The position numbers and the translations under genes are program-made. A stretch of DNA of 51,240 nt from assembly GCF_004349105.1 (NCBI RefSeq), contig NZ_SMLB01000045.1, forward strand, positions 1 through 51,240, given 5' to 3'. This stretch comes from Jiangella aurantiaca (GTDB lineage: Bacteria > Actinomycetota > Actinomycetes > Jiangellales > Jiangellaceae). Shown piece after piece: positions 1 through 8,200 of this stretch; position 1 is the stretch's first letter, and each line of letters begins with the position of its first letter. The notes beneath the pieces are model-generated. The model searched no databases. It was not told the DNA's origin and saw nothing but the letters and a program-made list of their open reading frames with translations.

Positions 1-1
1 G

Positions 2-742
2 GTGGGGGAGCGGTCGGTGTTCTCCTTCGGCTCCAGCGACTGCCTCACCGTGGGGACGGCGCGGCGGCCCGGGACGCTGCTCGGCACCGGGCTGGCGACG
101 TACCCCGTCGGGCCGGGACTGTGGGTCACGCTGGCCGGGACCGCGGCGGGCGGCTGGGCGCTGGACTGGTTCGCCTCGCTGGTGCGCCACGACCGCGTCG
201 ACCCGTGGGCATCGCTGTTCGACCTGACGGCGACCCCGCCGCCGGCGCTGCTGGTGCTGCCGTACCTGGCCGGGTCCGGCACGCTCGACAACGACCCGCG
301 GGCCCGCGGCGCGTTGCTCGGGCTGACGCTGGAGACGACGACGGCGCAGGTCGCGCGCGCGTTCGTCGAGGCGTCCGGGTACGAGCTGGCGAAGATCCGG
401 GCCGCGCTGGCCGAGCGCGGGATCGCCGGCACCGACGTGTACGCCGCCGGCGGCGGCTCGGCCAATCACAGCGCGCTCCAGGCCCGGGCCGACGCCGCCG
501 GCCTGCGGCTGCGCGCCGTCACCACGGAGGCGTCCAGCCGCGGCGCCGCCCTGCTGGCCGCCGCCGGCGTCGGCGTCCACGATGGCGTCGGCGCGCTGCC
601 CGCGCCGCCCGTCCTGCACGACGCCGAGCCCGAACCCGAGTACGCCGCCTGGTACACCCGCCAGCGCGAGACCTTCGGCAGCCTCTACCCGCTGCTGCGG
701 ACTGTCAACGCCTCGTTCACCGCCCTGGAGGAGATCGCATGA
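2..742 (+). CDS. FGGY-family carbohydrate kinase, C-terminal part
   Basis: The gene is cut by the left edge of the window; about 246 C-terminal residues are visible and the true start lies upstream. FGGY kinases phosphorylate sugars or polyols with ATP in the cytoplasm. The visible part matches the C-terminal actin-like domain: a segment GSGTLDNDPRARGALLGLTL, which is the family's dP.aRGal.GLtl region, followed by a glycine-rich stretch AAGGGSANHSALQARADAAG that corresponds to the family's GGGakn..lQ.lADv nucleotide-site signature. The stop overlaps the ATG of the downstream aldolase by 4 bp (ATGA), so kinase and aldolase are translationally coupled and probably act in sequence. The substrate cannot be read from this part. 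Class assignment is solid, substrate unknown. Confidence 0.85.
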   Translation: MGERSVFSFGSSDCLTVGTARRPGTLLGTGLATYPVGPGLWVTLAGTAAGGWALDWFASLVRHDRVDPWASLFDLTATPPPALLVLPYLAGSGTLDNDPRARGALLGLTLETTTAQVARAFVEASGYELAKIRAALAERGIAGTDVYAAGGGSANHSALQARADAAGLRLRAVTTEASSRGAALLAAAGVGVHDGVGALPAPPVLHDAEPEPEYAAWYTRQRETFGSLYPLLRTVNASFTALEEIA

Positions 743-1383
743 CCACGCTCGACACGTTCGACCTGAAGGCCGCCCGGGAGAGCGTGCTCGCCTACTGCCT
801 GGAGTCGGTCCAGCTGGGCCTGAACTTCAACACCCAGGGCAACATCAGCATCCGCATCCCCGGCACGTCGACGTTCCTCATCACCCCGACCGACCTCGAG
901 TACGACCGGATGAGCCCGGACGACGTCGTCGTCGTCGACGAGGACGCGAACGTCGTCGAAGGGCGCCTGCAGCCGTCGTCGGAGGTCACCGTGCACCTGG
1001 CGGTGTACGCGGCCCGGCCGGACGTGCAGGCGATCGTGCACACCGAGCCGACGTTCGCCAACGTGTTCGGTGTGCTCGGCGAGCCGATCCGCGGCGCGCT
1101 GGTGAACATGGTGATCTACACCAAGGGTGACGTGCCGGTCATGCCGTTCGCGCTGAGCAACTCCACCGAGTTCGGCGAGCGGATGGCGGAGTACCTGACC
1201 GACCGCAACGCCGTCGTATGGGCCAACCACGGGCTGCTCACCGTCGGGCCGAACCTGCGTGACGCGTTCAAGACGACGGTGGCGGTGGAGAGCGCGGCGA
1301 AGGTGCTCGCGCACGCCCGGGCGATCACGTCCGACCCGATCGTGCTGGACTACGCCTCGCTCGGCCTCACCCACACGCTGTGA
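739..1383 (+). CDS. Class II aldolase/adducin family protein (AraD/FucA type)
   Basis: A 214-residue protein of the size of L-fuculose-1-phosphate aldolase or L-ribulose-5-phosphate 4-epimerase; these use a bound zinc ion for retro-aldol cleavage or epimerisation of a sugar phosphate. Visible motifs are the phosphate-loop-like GNISIR, the acid QPSSE (E82), the zinc-site stretch VHTEP (H101) and ANHGLL (H164). The usual HTHP is HTEP here, so the second zinc-binding histidine is replaced by glutamate (E103), confirmed in the codons CAC ACC GAG. The ATG overlaps the kinase stop, so the pair likely phosphorylates and then cleaves the same sugar. Whether it is an aldolase, an epimerase or an altered enzyme cannot be decided from sequence alone. 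Confidence 0.85.
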   Translation: MTTLDTFDLKAARESVLAYCLESVQLGLNFNTQGNISIRIPGTSTFLITPTDLEYDRMSPDDVVVVDEDANVVEGRLQPSSEVTVHLAVYAARPDVQAIVHTEPTFANVFGVLGEPIRGALVNMVIYTKGDVPVMPFALSNSTEFGERMAEYLTDRNAVVWANHGLLTVGPNLRDAFKTTVAVESAAKVLAHARAITSDPIVLDYASLGLTHTL

Positions 1384-1394
1384 CTGCGGCGCGC

Positions 1395-2447
1395 TCAGCC
1401 GAGCACGTTGCGGGCGGCGTCGAGCGGGATGCAGCCGCAGGTGGTGCCGTAGGCGATGTCGTAGTCGATCTCGAGCAGCCGCGGCGGCAGCCCCGGGTTG
1501 TTGATCCGCTCGGTGAGCAGCTGCACGACCCGCGCCGCCAGCGTGGTCGCCGGCGCCACCGCGTTGGTCGGGACGATGCCCGTCGTGCCCACGCCGGGGA
1601 TCTGGTCGAACGTCGTCAGCACGATGTCGGACGGGATCTTCAGCCCCAGCCGGACCGCCGCCGACAGCACGCCCCAGAACATCAGGCTGTTCGTCGACAG
1701 CACCCCGAACGGCGGCTCCAGCGTGCGGAACAGAGCGTACGCGGCGGTCTCGGCCTCCTCGGCGGTGGTGAGGCCGGCCAGCACGTGGTTCTCCGTCCCG
1801 GTGCGGCCGACCACCCGGTGGAACGCGGTGTGCCGGTTGCGCAGCGTCGACACCCCGAGGTTGCCGGCGACCAGGCAGACCCGCTGCACGTGGTGCTGCT
1901 CGATCATGTGCAGGGTCAGCGACTCCGCCGCCCGCCGGCTGTCAGGCAGCACGTGGTCGACCAGCCCGCGCACCGACGGCACCGTCCGGTCGACGACGAC
2001 CGTCGGGATCTGCCGGGCGAACTCCGGCAGGCCCGGCGCACCGGTCGGGAAGATCACCAGGCCGTCGACCTCGAGCCGGCGGTAGGCCTGCAGGATCTCG
2101 TCCTCGATGTGCAGGTCGTCGTCGGAGTCGCTGGACACGAGCGTCGGGCTGACGGTCGCCAGCCGCTCCTGCAGCGCCCGGCTGACCGCGGCGAAGTAGT
2201 CGTTGCGCACGTCCGGGAAGATCAGGCCGACGACGCCGGTGCGGCGCTTGCGGCCACGCGGCCGGCTGTCGCCGCCGGCGCCGAGCTCCTCGATGGCGGC
2301 CTCGACCGCCTGCCGGGTGGCGGCGGCGACGTGCGGCTCGGCGTTGATGACGCGCGACACGGTCTTGACGGACACGCCGGCGCGGGTGGCGATGTCGGCC
2401 AGACGCACCGTGCGCCCGCCGGCCGCCGTCACGTGCGGACCGTCCAC
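1395..2447 (-). CDS. LacI-family transcriptional regulator
   Basis: A 350-residue DNA-binding repressor of normal LacI/GalR length. The N-terminal helix-turn-helix reads VRLADIATRAGVSVKTVSRV, followed by the hinge region and a periplasmic-binding-protein-like ligand domain starting around RTGVVGLIFPD. I chose the GTG at 2447 because an AGGGGCGG ribosome-binding site sits just upstream; an in-frame GTG at 2432 is the alternative, and the longer open frame to 2639 runs into the divergent aldolase gene. It is convergent with the kinase-aldolase operon and divergent from the FBA-type aldolase, with about 55 bp between starts, so it probably controls one or both flanks in response to a sugar. No clear LacI palindrome is visible in that gap. 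Confidence 0.9.
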   Translation of the reverse strand: MDGPHVTAAGGRTVRLADIATRAGVSVKTVSRVINAEPHVAAATRQAVEAAIEELGAGGDSRPRGRKRRTGVVGLIFPDVRNDYFAAVSRALQERLATVSPTLVSSDSDDDLHIEDEILQAYRRLEVDGLVIFPTGAPGLPEFARQIPTVVVDRTVPSVRGLVDHVLPDSRRAAESLTLHMIEQHHVQRVCLVAGNLGVSTLRNRHTAFHRVVGRTGTENHVLAGLTTAEEAETAAYALFRTLEPPFGVLSTNSLMFWGVLSAAVRLGLKIPSDIVLTTFDQIPGVGTTGIVPTNAVAPATTLAARVVQLLTERINNPGLPPRLLEIDYDIAYGTTCGCIPLDAARNVLG

Positions 2448-2502
2448 TGCACCGCCCCTGTCTCCTCCCGCGGATGTCCCGAATGATGCCACCGGAGCTG
2501 CC

Positions 2503-3468
2503 ATGACGCTCGTCACGAACCGTACCCTGCTCGACGTCGCCGCCGGCGCCGGATTCGGCGTGGGCGCCTTCAACGTCGCCGACCTCACCATGGCGCAGGC
2601 CGTCCTCGACGCCGCCCGCGCGACCGAGTCGCCGGTCATCGTCGAGACCCTCGCCGGCGCTCATCCGCACTGCTCCGACGAGACGTTCTGGGCACTGCTG
2701 CTGGAACTGATCGACGGCTACCCGGAGGTGCCGGTCGCGCTGCACCTGGACCACGGGCCGTCGTACGAGACCTGTGCGCGGGCGATCTCGGCCGGGTTCA
2801 CGAGCGTGATGATCGACGGGTCGCTGGACGGTGCCGGGCGGCCCGCGTCGTTCGAGCAGAACGTCGCGGTGACCCGCCGCGTGGTCGCGTACGCGCATGA
2901 GCGGGGGGTGTCGGTGGAGGGGGAGCTGGGGACGATCGGCGGCTCGAAGGACGGGACGGTCCGGGCGGAGATCGTGCTCGCCGATCCCGCCCAGGCGGCC
3001 TCATTTGTCGCGGCCACCGGCGTCGACGCGCTCGCCGTCGCGATCGGCACGTCGCACGGCGCCTACAAGTTCGACACCCCGCCGGACGGCTCGGTGCTGC
3101 GGCTGGACCTCGTCGCTGAGATCGCCGCGCTCGTGCCCGGCACCCACCTCGTCCTGCACGGGTCGTCGTCGCTCCCGGCTTCGCTGCGTGCGCGGGTCAA
3201 CGCGTGTGGTGGCCGCGTGCCGGAGTCGTGGGGTGTGGCGGACGAGGAGAAGGTGCGGGCGGTGAAGCTGGGGATCCGCAAGATCAACCAGGGGATGGAC
3301 CACTACCTCGCGTTCACGGCCGGCGTGCGGGAGGCGCTGGCCGCCGACCCCGTCTCCGTCGACCCGGCGGTCTACCTGGCCGCGGGTCGGGAGTCGGCGC
3401 AGCGGCTGCTGGAGGAGCGGATGGTGCTGTTCGGCCAGGCCGGCCAGGCGTCGCGATACCGGCGCTGA
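2503..3468 (+). CDS. Class II fructose-bisphosphate aldolase family protein
   Basis: A 321-residue zinc-dependent aldolase of the FbaA/GatY/KbaY family, which splits ketose bisphosphates into dihydroxyacetone phosphate and an aldehyde. Key positions are present: LHLDHG (D83, H84), GELGTIGG, GTSHGAYK (H185) and LHGSSS (H219). The family segment that normally reads KvNv.TD is KINQGMD here, so the substrate-binding surface near the DHAP phosphate may differ. The start follows ACCGGAG with good spacing. Its position divergent from a LacI regulator and next to an FGGY kinase and an AraD-type aldolase points to a peripheral sugar pathway (tagatose-like or an unusual ketose), not central glycolysis. 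Family secure, substrate inferred. Confidence 0.88.
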   Translation: MTLVTNRTLLDVAAGAGFGVGAFNVADLTMAQAVLDAARATESPVIVETLAGAHPHCSDETFWALLLELIDGYPEVPVALHLDHGPSYETCARAISAGFTSVMIDGSLDGAGRPASFEQNVAVTRRVVAYAHERGVSVEGELGTIGGSKDGTVRAEIVLADPAQAASFVAATGVDALAVAIGTSHGAYKFDTPPDGSVLRLDLVAEIAALVPGTHLVLHGSSSLPASLRARVNACGGRVPESWGVADEEKVRAVKLGIRKINQGMDHYLAFTAGVREALAADPVSVDPAVYLAAGRESAQRLLEERMVLFGQAGQASRYRR

Positions 3469-3480
3469 CGTCACGGACCC

Positions 3481-3675
3481 GCTCCCGCTTGCTCCCCCGC
3501 ATCGACCGGCATGAGCACCGCCGAAATCGCGGCGTTCCTGCGACGGGTGATGCGTCCCCCGCGCCTGGTCGAGTCCGCGACGCCTCAGCCGGTGACGCTC
3601 GTCGACCCGCACAGGTGGCGGAGGTACTGCTCGGTGGCGCGCGAAGAATTCCGAGCGGCACGTGATACGTTGTAG
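3481..3675 (+). pseudogene. Decayed duplicate of the adjacent vapBC module
   Basis: Read in the frame of the ATG at 3511, this stretch gives PASTGMSTAEIAAFLR and then RLVESATPQPVTLVD. The intact antitoxin downstream ends with TASTGMSTDEIMALLR, and the intact toxin begins with RLVEPASAAPVTLVD. The same two pieces therefore occur in the same order, but fused in one frame and followed by unrelated sequence and a TAG at about 3673. The DNA also matches (CCGCTTGC ... CCGGCATGAGCAC against CCGCTTGC ... CCGGGATGAGCAC). It lacks the antitoxin DNA-binding part and the toxin catalytic part, so it is a relic of the junction of an older copy and not a functional gene. Confidence 0.7.
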
Positions 3676-3702
3676 ATGTAATACGTGTCGGGGTTGGGAG
3701 GG
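3661..3702 (+). promoter_or_regulatory. Candidate promoter/operator of the vapBC operon
   Basis: Just upstream of the antitoxin lies an AT-richer island holding two ATACGT direct repeats (3665-3670 and 3681-3686) around TGTAGATGTA, followed by the ribosome-binding site GGGAGG at 3697-3702. AbrB-type antitoxins normally repress their own promoter through short repeated or palindromic boxes, so this is the natural operator. The exact -10 is not resolved (TAGATG or GATACG). Confidence 0.4.
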
Positions 3703-3706
3703 CGCC

Positions 3707-3934
3707 ATGCGACTCAACAGCAAGGGCCAGGTCACCGTCCCAGCCGAGCTCCGCAGGAAGTACGGACTGCGCGAAGGTGACGAAGTGGACGTCGTTGAGT
3801 CCGGCGGAGCCTTGCAGATCGTCCGTCGCGCGGATGCGCCGTCCCGAGGTGCACGTGCGGCCCGCCGCTTGCGGGCCACGGCGAGCACCGGGATGAGCAC
3901 GGACGAGATCATGGCCCTCCTCCGCGATGAGTGA
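3707..3934 (+). CDS. vapB: AbrB/MazE-type antitoxin (VapB-like)
   Basis: A 75-residue protein with an N-terminal AbrB swapped-hairpin DNA-binding domain, LNSKGQVTVPAELRRKYGL followed by REGDEVDVVE, and a charged C-terminal tail ending GMSTDEIMALLRDE. In this family the N-terminus binds the operon promoter and the tail wraps round and blocks the toxin. ATG follows GGGAGG at good spacing. The stop codon overlaps the toxin start by 8 bp (ATGAGTGA), typical of toxin-antitoxin operons. Chromosomal location between metabolic genes gives no hint of a plasmid or phage origin. Confidence 0.88.
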   Translation: MRLNSKGQVTVPAELRRKYGLREGDEVDVVESGGALQIVRRADAPSRGARAARRLRATASTGMSTDEIMALLRDE

Positions 3935-4376
3935 GGCCGCGCTGCGCCTGGTGGAACCGGCATCCGCCGCGCCCGTCACCCTGGTCGACTCCTGTGTCCT
4001 GCTCGACATCGCCACTGACGATCCACGCTGGGGCGAGTGGTCCGAAAACGCGCTGACGCAGGCGCTCGATTCCGGCCGGGTCGTCATCAACCCCGTCGTC
4101 TATGCCGAGGTGTCGATCGGCTACGACACCGTCGAGGAACTCGACCGGGTTCTCCCGAACGGCGATTACGAACGGGAACCACTGCCCTACGAGGCAGGAT
4201 TCCTCGCAGGCAAGGCCTTTCTGGCGTATCGGCGACGAGGCGGCCAGAAGCGATCTCCGCTGCCGGACTTCTACATCGGCGCCCACGCGGCCGTCCAGTC
4301 ATACCGCCTGCTCACTCGAGACACCAAGCGCTACCGCACGTACTTCCCCCGGCTGGAGCTGATCACGCCACCGTGA
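3927..4376 (+). CDS. vapC: PIN-domain ribonuclease toxin (VapC-like)
   Basis: A 149-residue PIN-domain protein, the toxin half of the VapBC pair, expected to cleave RNA using magnesium. The four acidic positions typical of active PIN nucleases are present: LVDSCVLLD (D21), VVYAEVS (E61), PDFYIGAHA (D114) and TRDTKRY (D132). It overlaps the antitoxin by 8 bp and ends just before the convergent sigma-factor gene. Its first 20 residues, RLVEPASAAPVTLVD, are duplicated in the relic upstream of the antitoxin. The active-site set looks intact, so the toxin should be functional. Confidence 0.9.
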   Translation: MSEAALRLVEPASAAPVTLVDSCVLLDIATDDPRWGEWSENALTQALDSGRVVINPVVYAEVSIGYDTVEELDRVLPNGDYEREPLPYEAGFLAGKAFLAYRRRGGQKRSPLPDFYIGAHAAVQSYRLLTRDTKRYRTYFPRLELITPP

Positions 4377-4380
4377 TGTT

Positions 4381-4920
4381 CTAGCCTGCGGCGGCGTATG
4401 CAAGGCGCAGTGCGCGGCGGGCGCGGCTGGCGAGGCTGGAGACGGCGTTCGGTGACATCTGCATCGGGGCGGCCAATTCGGCGGGCGAGTACCGGTCGAC
4501 CTCGATGAGCCACAGGACGTCGCGCCAGCGCGGCGGCAGGGTGGCCAGGGCGGCCGCGGCACCGGCGGCGGGGTCGGGCAACGGAGTGTCGGAGGGCCGC
4601 TGCTCCCACTCGGCCTCGTCCAATGGAACGGTGCGGCGGGCAAGGGCGCAGTACCGATAGGCCAGTCGCTTCGTGATGGCCAGCACGTACCCGGTGAACG
4701 ACCCGTCCGGGCCGCGTCCTGTGCGCAGCGCCTCGAGGGCGATACAGAAGGCCTCCTGGGCGAGATCGGCGGCGATGTCGGCGTTCTGGACGATGCGGTA
4801 TGCGGTGCGGCGCGCCCGCGGGGCGACCGTGCGGTAGAGAGCTGCGAAGGCGTCGTCGTCGCCGTTCCTCACGCGGCGGACGTAATCGGAGCGGTCATCA
4901 GCGTCCGATCCACTGAGCAT
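4381..4920 (-). CDS. RNA polymerase sigma-70 family (ECF-type) sigma factor
   Basis: A 179-residue sigma factor with the two-domain ECF layout. Region 2 covers about residues 20-85 (ALYRTVAPRARRTAYRIVQ, then DLAQEAFCIALEAL), and region 4 about 110-175 (LPPRWRDVLWLIEVDRYSPAELA, then SPNAVSSLASRARRALR with the recognition helix). Regions 1.1 and 3 are absent. I use the ATG at 4920; in-frame extension to 4980 is possible but has no better ribosome-binding site. No anti-sigma gene is adjacent: the neighbour on one side is convergent vapC and on the other the divergent surface-protein gene, which is an obvious candidate target. Target genes are inferred, not shown. Confidence 0.85.
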   Translation of the reverse strand: MLSGSDADDRSDYVRRVRNGDDDAFAALYRTVAPRARRTAYRIVQNADIAADLAQEAFCIALEALRTGRGPDGSFTGYVLAITKRLAYRYCALARRTVPLDEAEWEQRPSDTPLPDPAAGAAAALATLPPRWRDVLWLIEVDRYSPAELAAPMQMSPNAVSSLASRARRALRLAYAAAG

Positions 4921-5072
4921 GAGAATGACCGTTCCGGCGCAAGGCACGTAGCCGCATCCGTGAAAACCGCACGGGGCCACCTAGGTTCACCCTCGAATCC
5001 GGGCAGACAACACTAAATCGTCCGTCAGAGTAGCGGTCGTTGCGGCGTGCTGCTGGGCGCGCGAGCTGCCCG

Positions 5073-5101
5073 TTGATCAACAGTCGAGAATGTCCGACAT
5101 T
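5073..5101. promoter_or_regulatory. Two short palindromes between sigma factor and surface-protein gene
   Basis: TTGATCAA at 5073-5080 is a perfect 8-bp palindrome, and AATGTCCGACATT at 5089-5101 is a perfect 6-bp inverted repeat around one base. Both lie in the 349-bp divergent intergenic region together with a CRP-type site. They could be operators. Short palindromes arise by chance, so this is weak alone. Confidence 0.3.
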
Positions 5102-5115
5102 GTCGCGATGCATTC

Positions 5116-5133
5116 ATGTGATCTGCATCACAT
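5116..5133. promoter_or_regulatory. CRP/GlxR-type binding site
   Basis: The sequence ATGTGATCTGCATCACAT contains TGTGA-N6-TCACA, a perfect match to the CRP/GlxR half-site arrangement, with arms extending to 7 bp on each side of a 4-bp centre. It lies about 137 bp upstream of the surface-protein ATG and about 196 bp from the divergent sigma-factor start, inside an AT-richer patch. Actinobacterial CRP homologues recognise this motif when bound to cAMP. The match is seen directly; the regulator and direction of control are inferred. Confidence 0.65.
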
Positions 5134-5269
5134 TAGGTTTAGCCGCGTGCTGCGGGGCCCCGTTTTCGCCACACCTATTGCAGGACCTATCCGCACGACC
5201 CCCGTCGTGGCCGGATGGGCTCCCGAAGGTCCCAGTAACACAAGTGCAGGGTGGATAGGGGGAAGCCGG

Positions 5270-8200
5270 ATGAGTGGCGGACAGCTCCTGCAGCGTCGTC
5301 GATCAGCCCGAGTGAACTCAGTACGCAAGCCGATGGCGATCAGCATCGTGCTGGCGCTGATGGCGAGCTTCATGGTGATTCTCAGCGGCGCCGCACCAGC
5401 GTCCGCGGCGACACCGGAGTACGAGATCGACGGCAGATGGGTGGATCAGCCGGCGTCGGTCGAGCGCGGAGAGCCGGTGGTCGCCGAGTGGCGTTTCAAC
5501 GTCAACGACGCCGACGAGCCGCCGAGCAACGAGCCGGTGGACAATGTCACCGCCACGTTCACAGTGGAGAAGGCGTTCTTCGACGAGATCCCCGACCTGT
5601 GCAAGACCACCGACGTGGAGCCGCCGTCGAGCATCTCCGAGGACGGGATGACGCTGACGTGCAACTTCGGCACGGTCAACATGGGTACGGCGATCGTCGT
5701 GCAGACCCCCGTGGTCGCCAACGGCATCACCGGTGAGGAGATCGTGCTGGACGGTACGAGCCCTGGCGGCGAAACCGTCGAGCTGCCGCCGATCGAGATC
5801 GTCAACCCGTTCGTGATGGACCTCCAGTGGACTGGGATCAGCGACTACGAGTTGTGGGATGACCCCTACGACCCGCACTATGTCGATGTCGATCTGCAGT
5901 GGTCGCTGCGCCTGGGGGAGGGCTCCGACCCGGGACCCGACACGGTCACGTACCGGCTGAACGTCGGGACGACGGACGGCTCCCCGGTGGAGGTCGGCTT
6001 CCATCCCTCGAACGCCGGTCAAGAAGACAACTGGGGCCTCCAAGGCTGCACGGAATTCGACTTCGCGCAGGCCGATGGACATCCGTGGTCACACGCCCCC
6101 GGGCATCCGCAAAGCACCCAATTCGTCGAGAGCTGCACGCTGACCGAGGTCAGCCCAGGCGTGTTCGACCTCACCCTGGCGGGGATCAACTACGACCTGC
6201 TCAACGCACCCGAACGGGACTCCACCGGCAACCCCCTGCCACCGAACTGGAACTACGTGGCGAGCGGCTCGGTGTGGTTCCGGGTGCGCACCGACTCAGC
6301 CGGGTCGATCAACCTCTCGATGCGGAACCAGCCGACGTACACGGCGCCGACCGGGCAGACGTACACCGAAACCCTCCCCAACAACGCCTCGAACAAGATC
6401 TACACCTTGCCCGGCGGGTTCCGGGCGGGATACTGGCGGCCCTACACCAACTCCGGCGGGACGCCCAACGACAACACCTATCGGGTCCCGGCCGACACCA
6501 CGGTGATGCAGTGGGTCAACTCCGTCTGGGACGGCGACCAGGTGGAGCCGAATGCTCCGTACGGCAGCTGCCTGGTGTTCGACACGCAGTATGCGAAGGC
6601 CGTGGCGCCCCCGGCCGACGCGCCGTTCGCGCAGATCCGTGGCCTGATCCGCCAGGGCAACCCGGGCTGGCCGGACCAGAGCGGGCAGCCCCTGGACAAC
6701 CCACCGCCGATCGAGTATCACACCGGTGGCGTAGGCGACCCTGACCAGTTCAACTGCTTCACCGGTGGTGGCTGGTCGACGACACCTCCCGCTGACATCG
6801 GGACCGTGACCGCGGTGCGGATCCGCTATCCGCACGACCTCCCCCGCCAGGAAGGCGTCGATGGCATCCAGCTCAACTGGTACACGCAGATCAACGACGA
6901 CGCGCCGGTGGGTGAGGACATCTGGATGTTCGGCTCGTCACTGCGCAATGGGGTCGTGTATGGCATCGGCGAGCCCTGGGCCACGCAACAGGTATGGGCG
7001 CCGACGCCTGGCTTCGACTACCCACACACCAACGGGCGCCGCGACGTCGTGCGGGTCGTCCTCGCCGATCCGTACATCGAGAAGGAGGCCGCCGAAGCGA
7101 CGCTGACGCCGGGGGTCGCGGCCGACTTCACGCTGACGTACTCGGCCACCGGCGCGGGCCTTGTCCCGCCGACGGTGGACGACTACCAGATCGTGGACAC
7201 ACTGCCGCTGGGCATGACCTACGTGGAGAACTCGGCCGACCCCGCGCCGGTCGTCTCCCTCGACGATCAGGGCCGGCAGGTCCTGACCTGGACGCTGGAC
7301 GGCGTGGCCACCAACGAGGAGCACACCCTCACCTACCAGGCGATCGTCGAGGACGGCATCCCGCCTGGCACGCCGTTGACCAACACGGCGCAATCGAGCC
7401 TGGCCGGTGAGGAGTCGACGCCCGTCGAGGAGACGGTGACGACCACCACCAACGGCCACACGATGATCCTCAAGACGGCCGACCCGGAGTACGTCCCGTA
7501 CGTCAACGAAGAGGGCGTCGGGACCGGTTCGTGGACCGTCGCAATCACGTCTGAGGACCCGACACCTCAGGCGTTCACCGACACCATCGACATCCTGCCC
7601 TACATCGGTGACCAGCGCGGAACCGACTACCACGGCACCTACACGCTGTCCGACGTGGTCGTGCCGGACGGGGCGACGGTGTACTACACCGCCGCCGACC
7701 CGGCGACGCTGTCCGACGACCCGGCGGCCGACGCCAACGGTGCGCCGGGTGCTCCGTCGGAGCTATGGAGCACGACGCGGCCGGAGAACCCGACGGCGAT
7801 CCGCGTCATCGGCGGCGAGCTGCGCTCCGGTGGGACGTTCGCGTTCCAGGTCCTCATCGAGACCGAGGGCGCGCAGCCGCAGGACGTCTACGTCAACCGG
7901 GCCCAAGCGCGGGCCGAGCACACCGAGCTGGTGATGCGCACGTCGGCACCGCTGTACGTGTCGGACTACGCGGTGGCGAAGACGTCGGACCCGGCTCCGG
8001 GGTCGACGGTGAAGCCGGGTGACACGATCACCTACACGATCACCGTGACCCAGGAGGGCCCGGTGGCCGCGGCCGGCGTGTTCACCGACACGCTGACCGA
8101 GGTGCTCGACGATGCCGTCTACAACGGCGATGTGGCCGCGGACATCGGCACGGCGACCGTCGAGGGCGACGTGCTCTCGTGGGAGGGCGTGGTCCCGGTC

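Noticed and set aside
5090-5269. In-frame 60-codon extension upstream of the surface-protein ATG
   Set aside because: It covers the CRP-type palindrome and has no ribosome-binding site, while the ATG at 5270 has one and directly opens a signal peptide.
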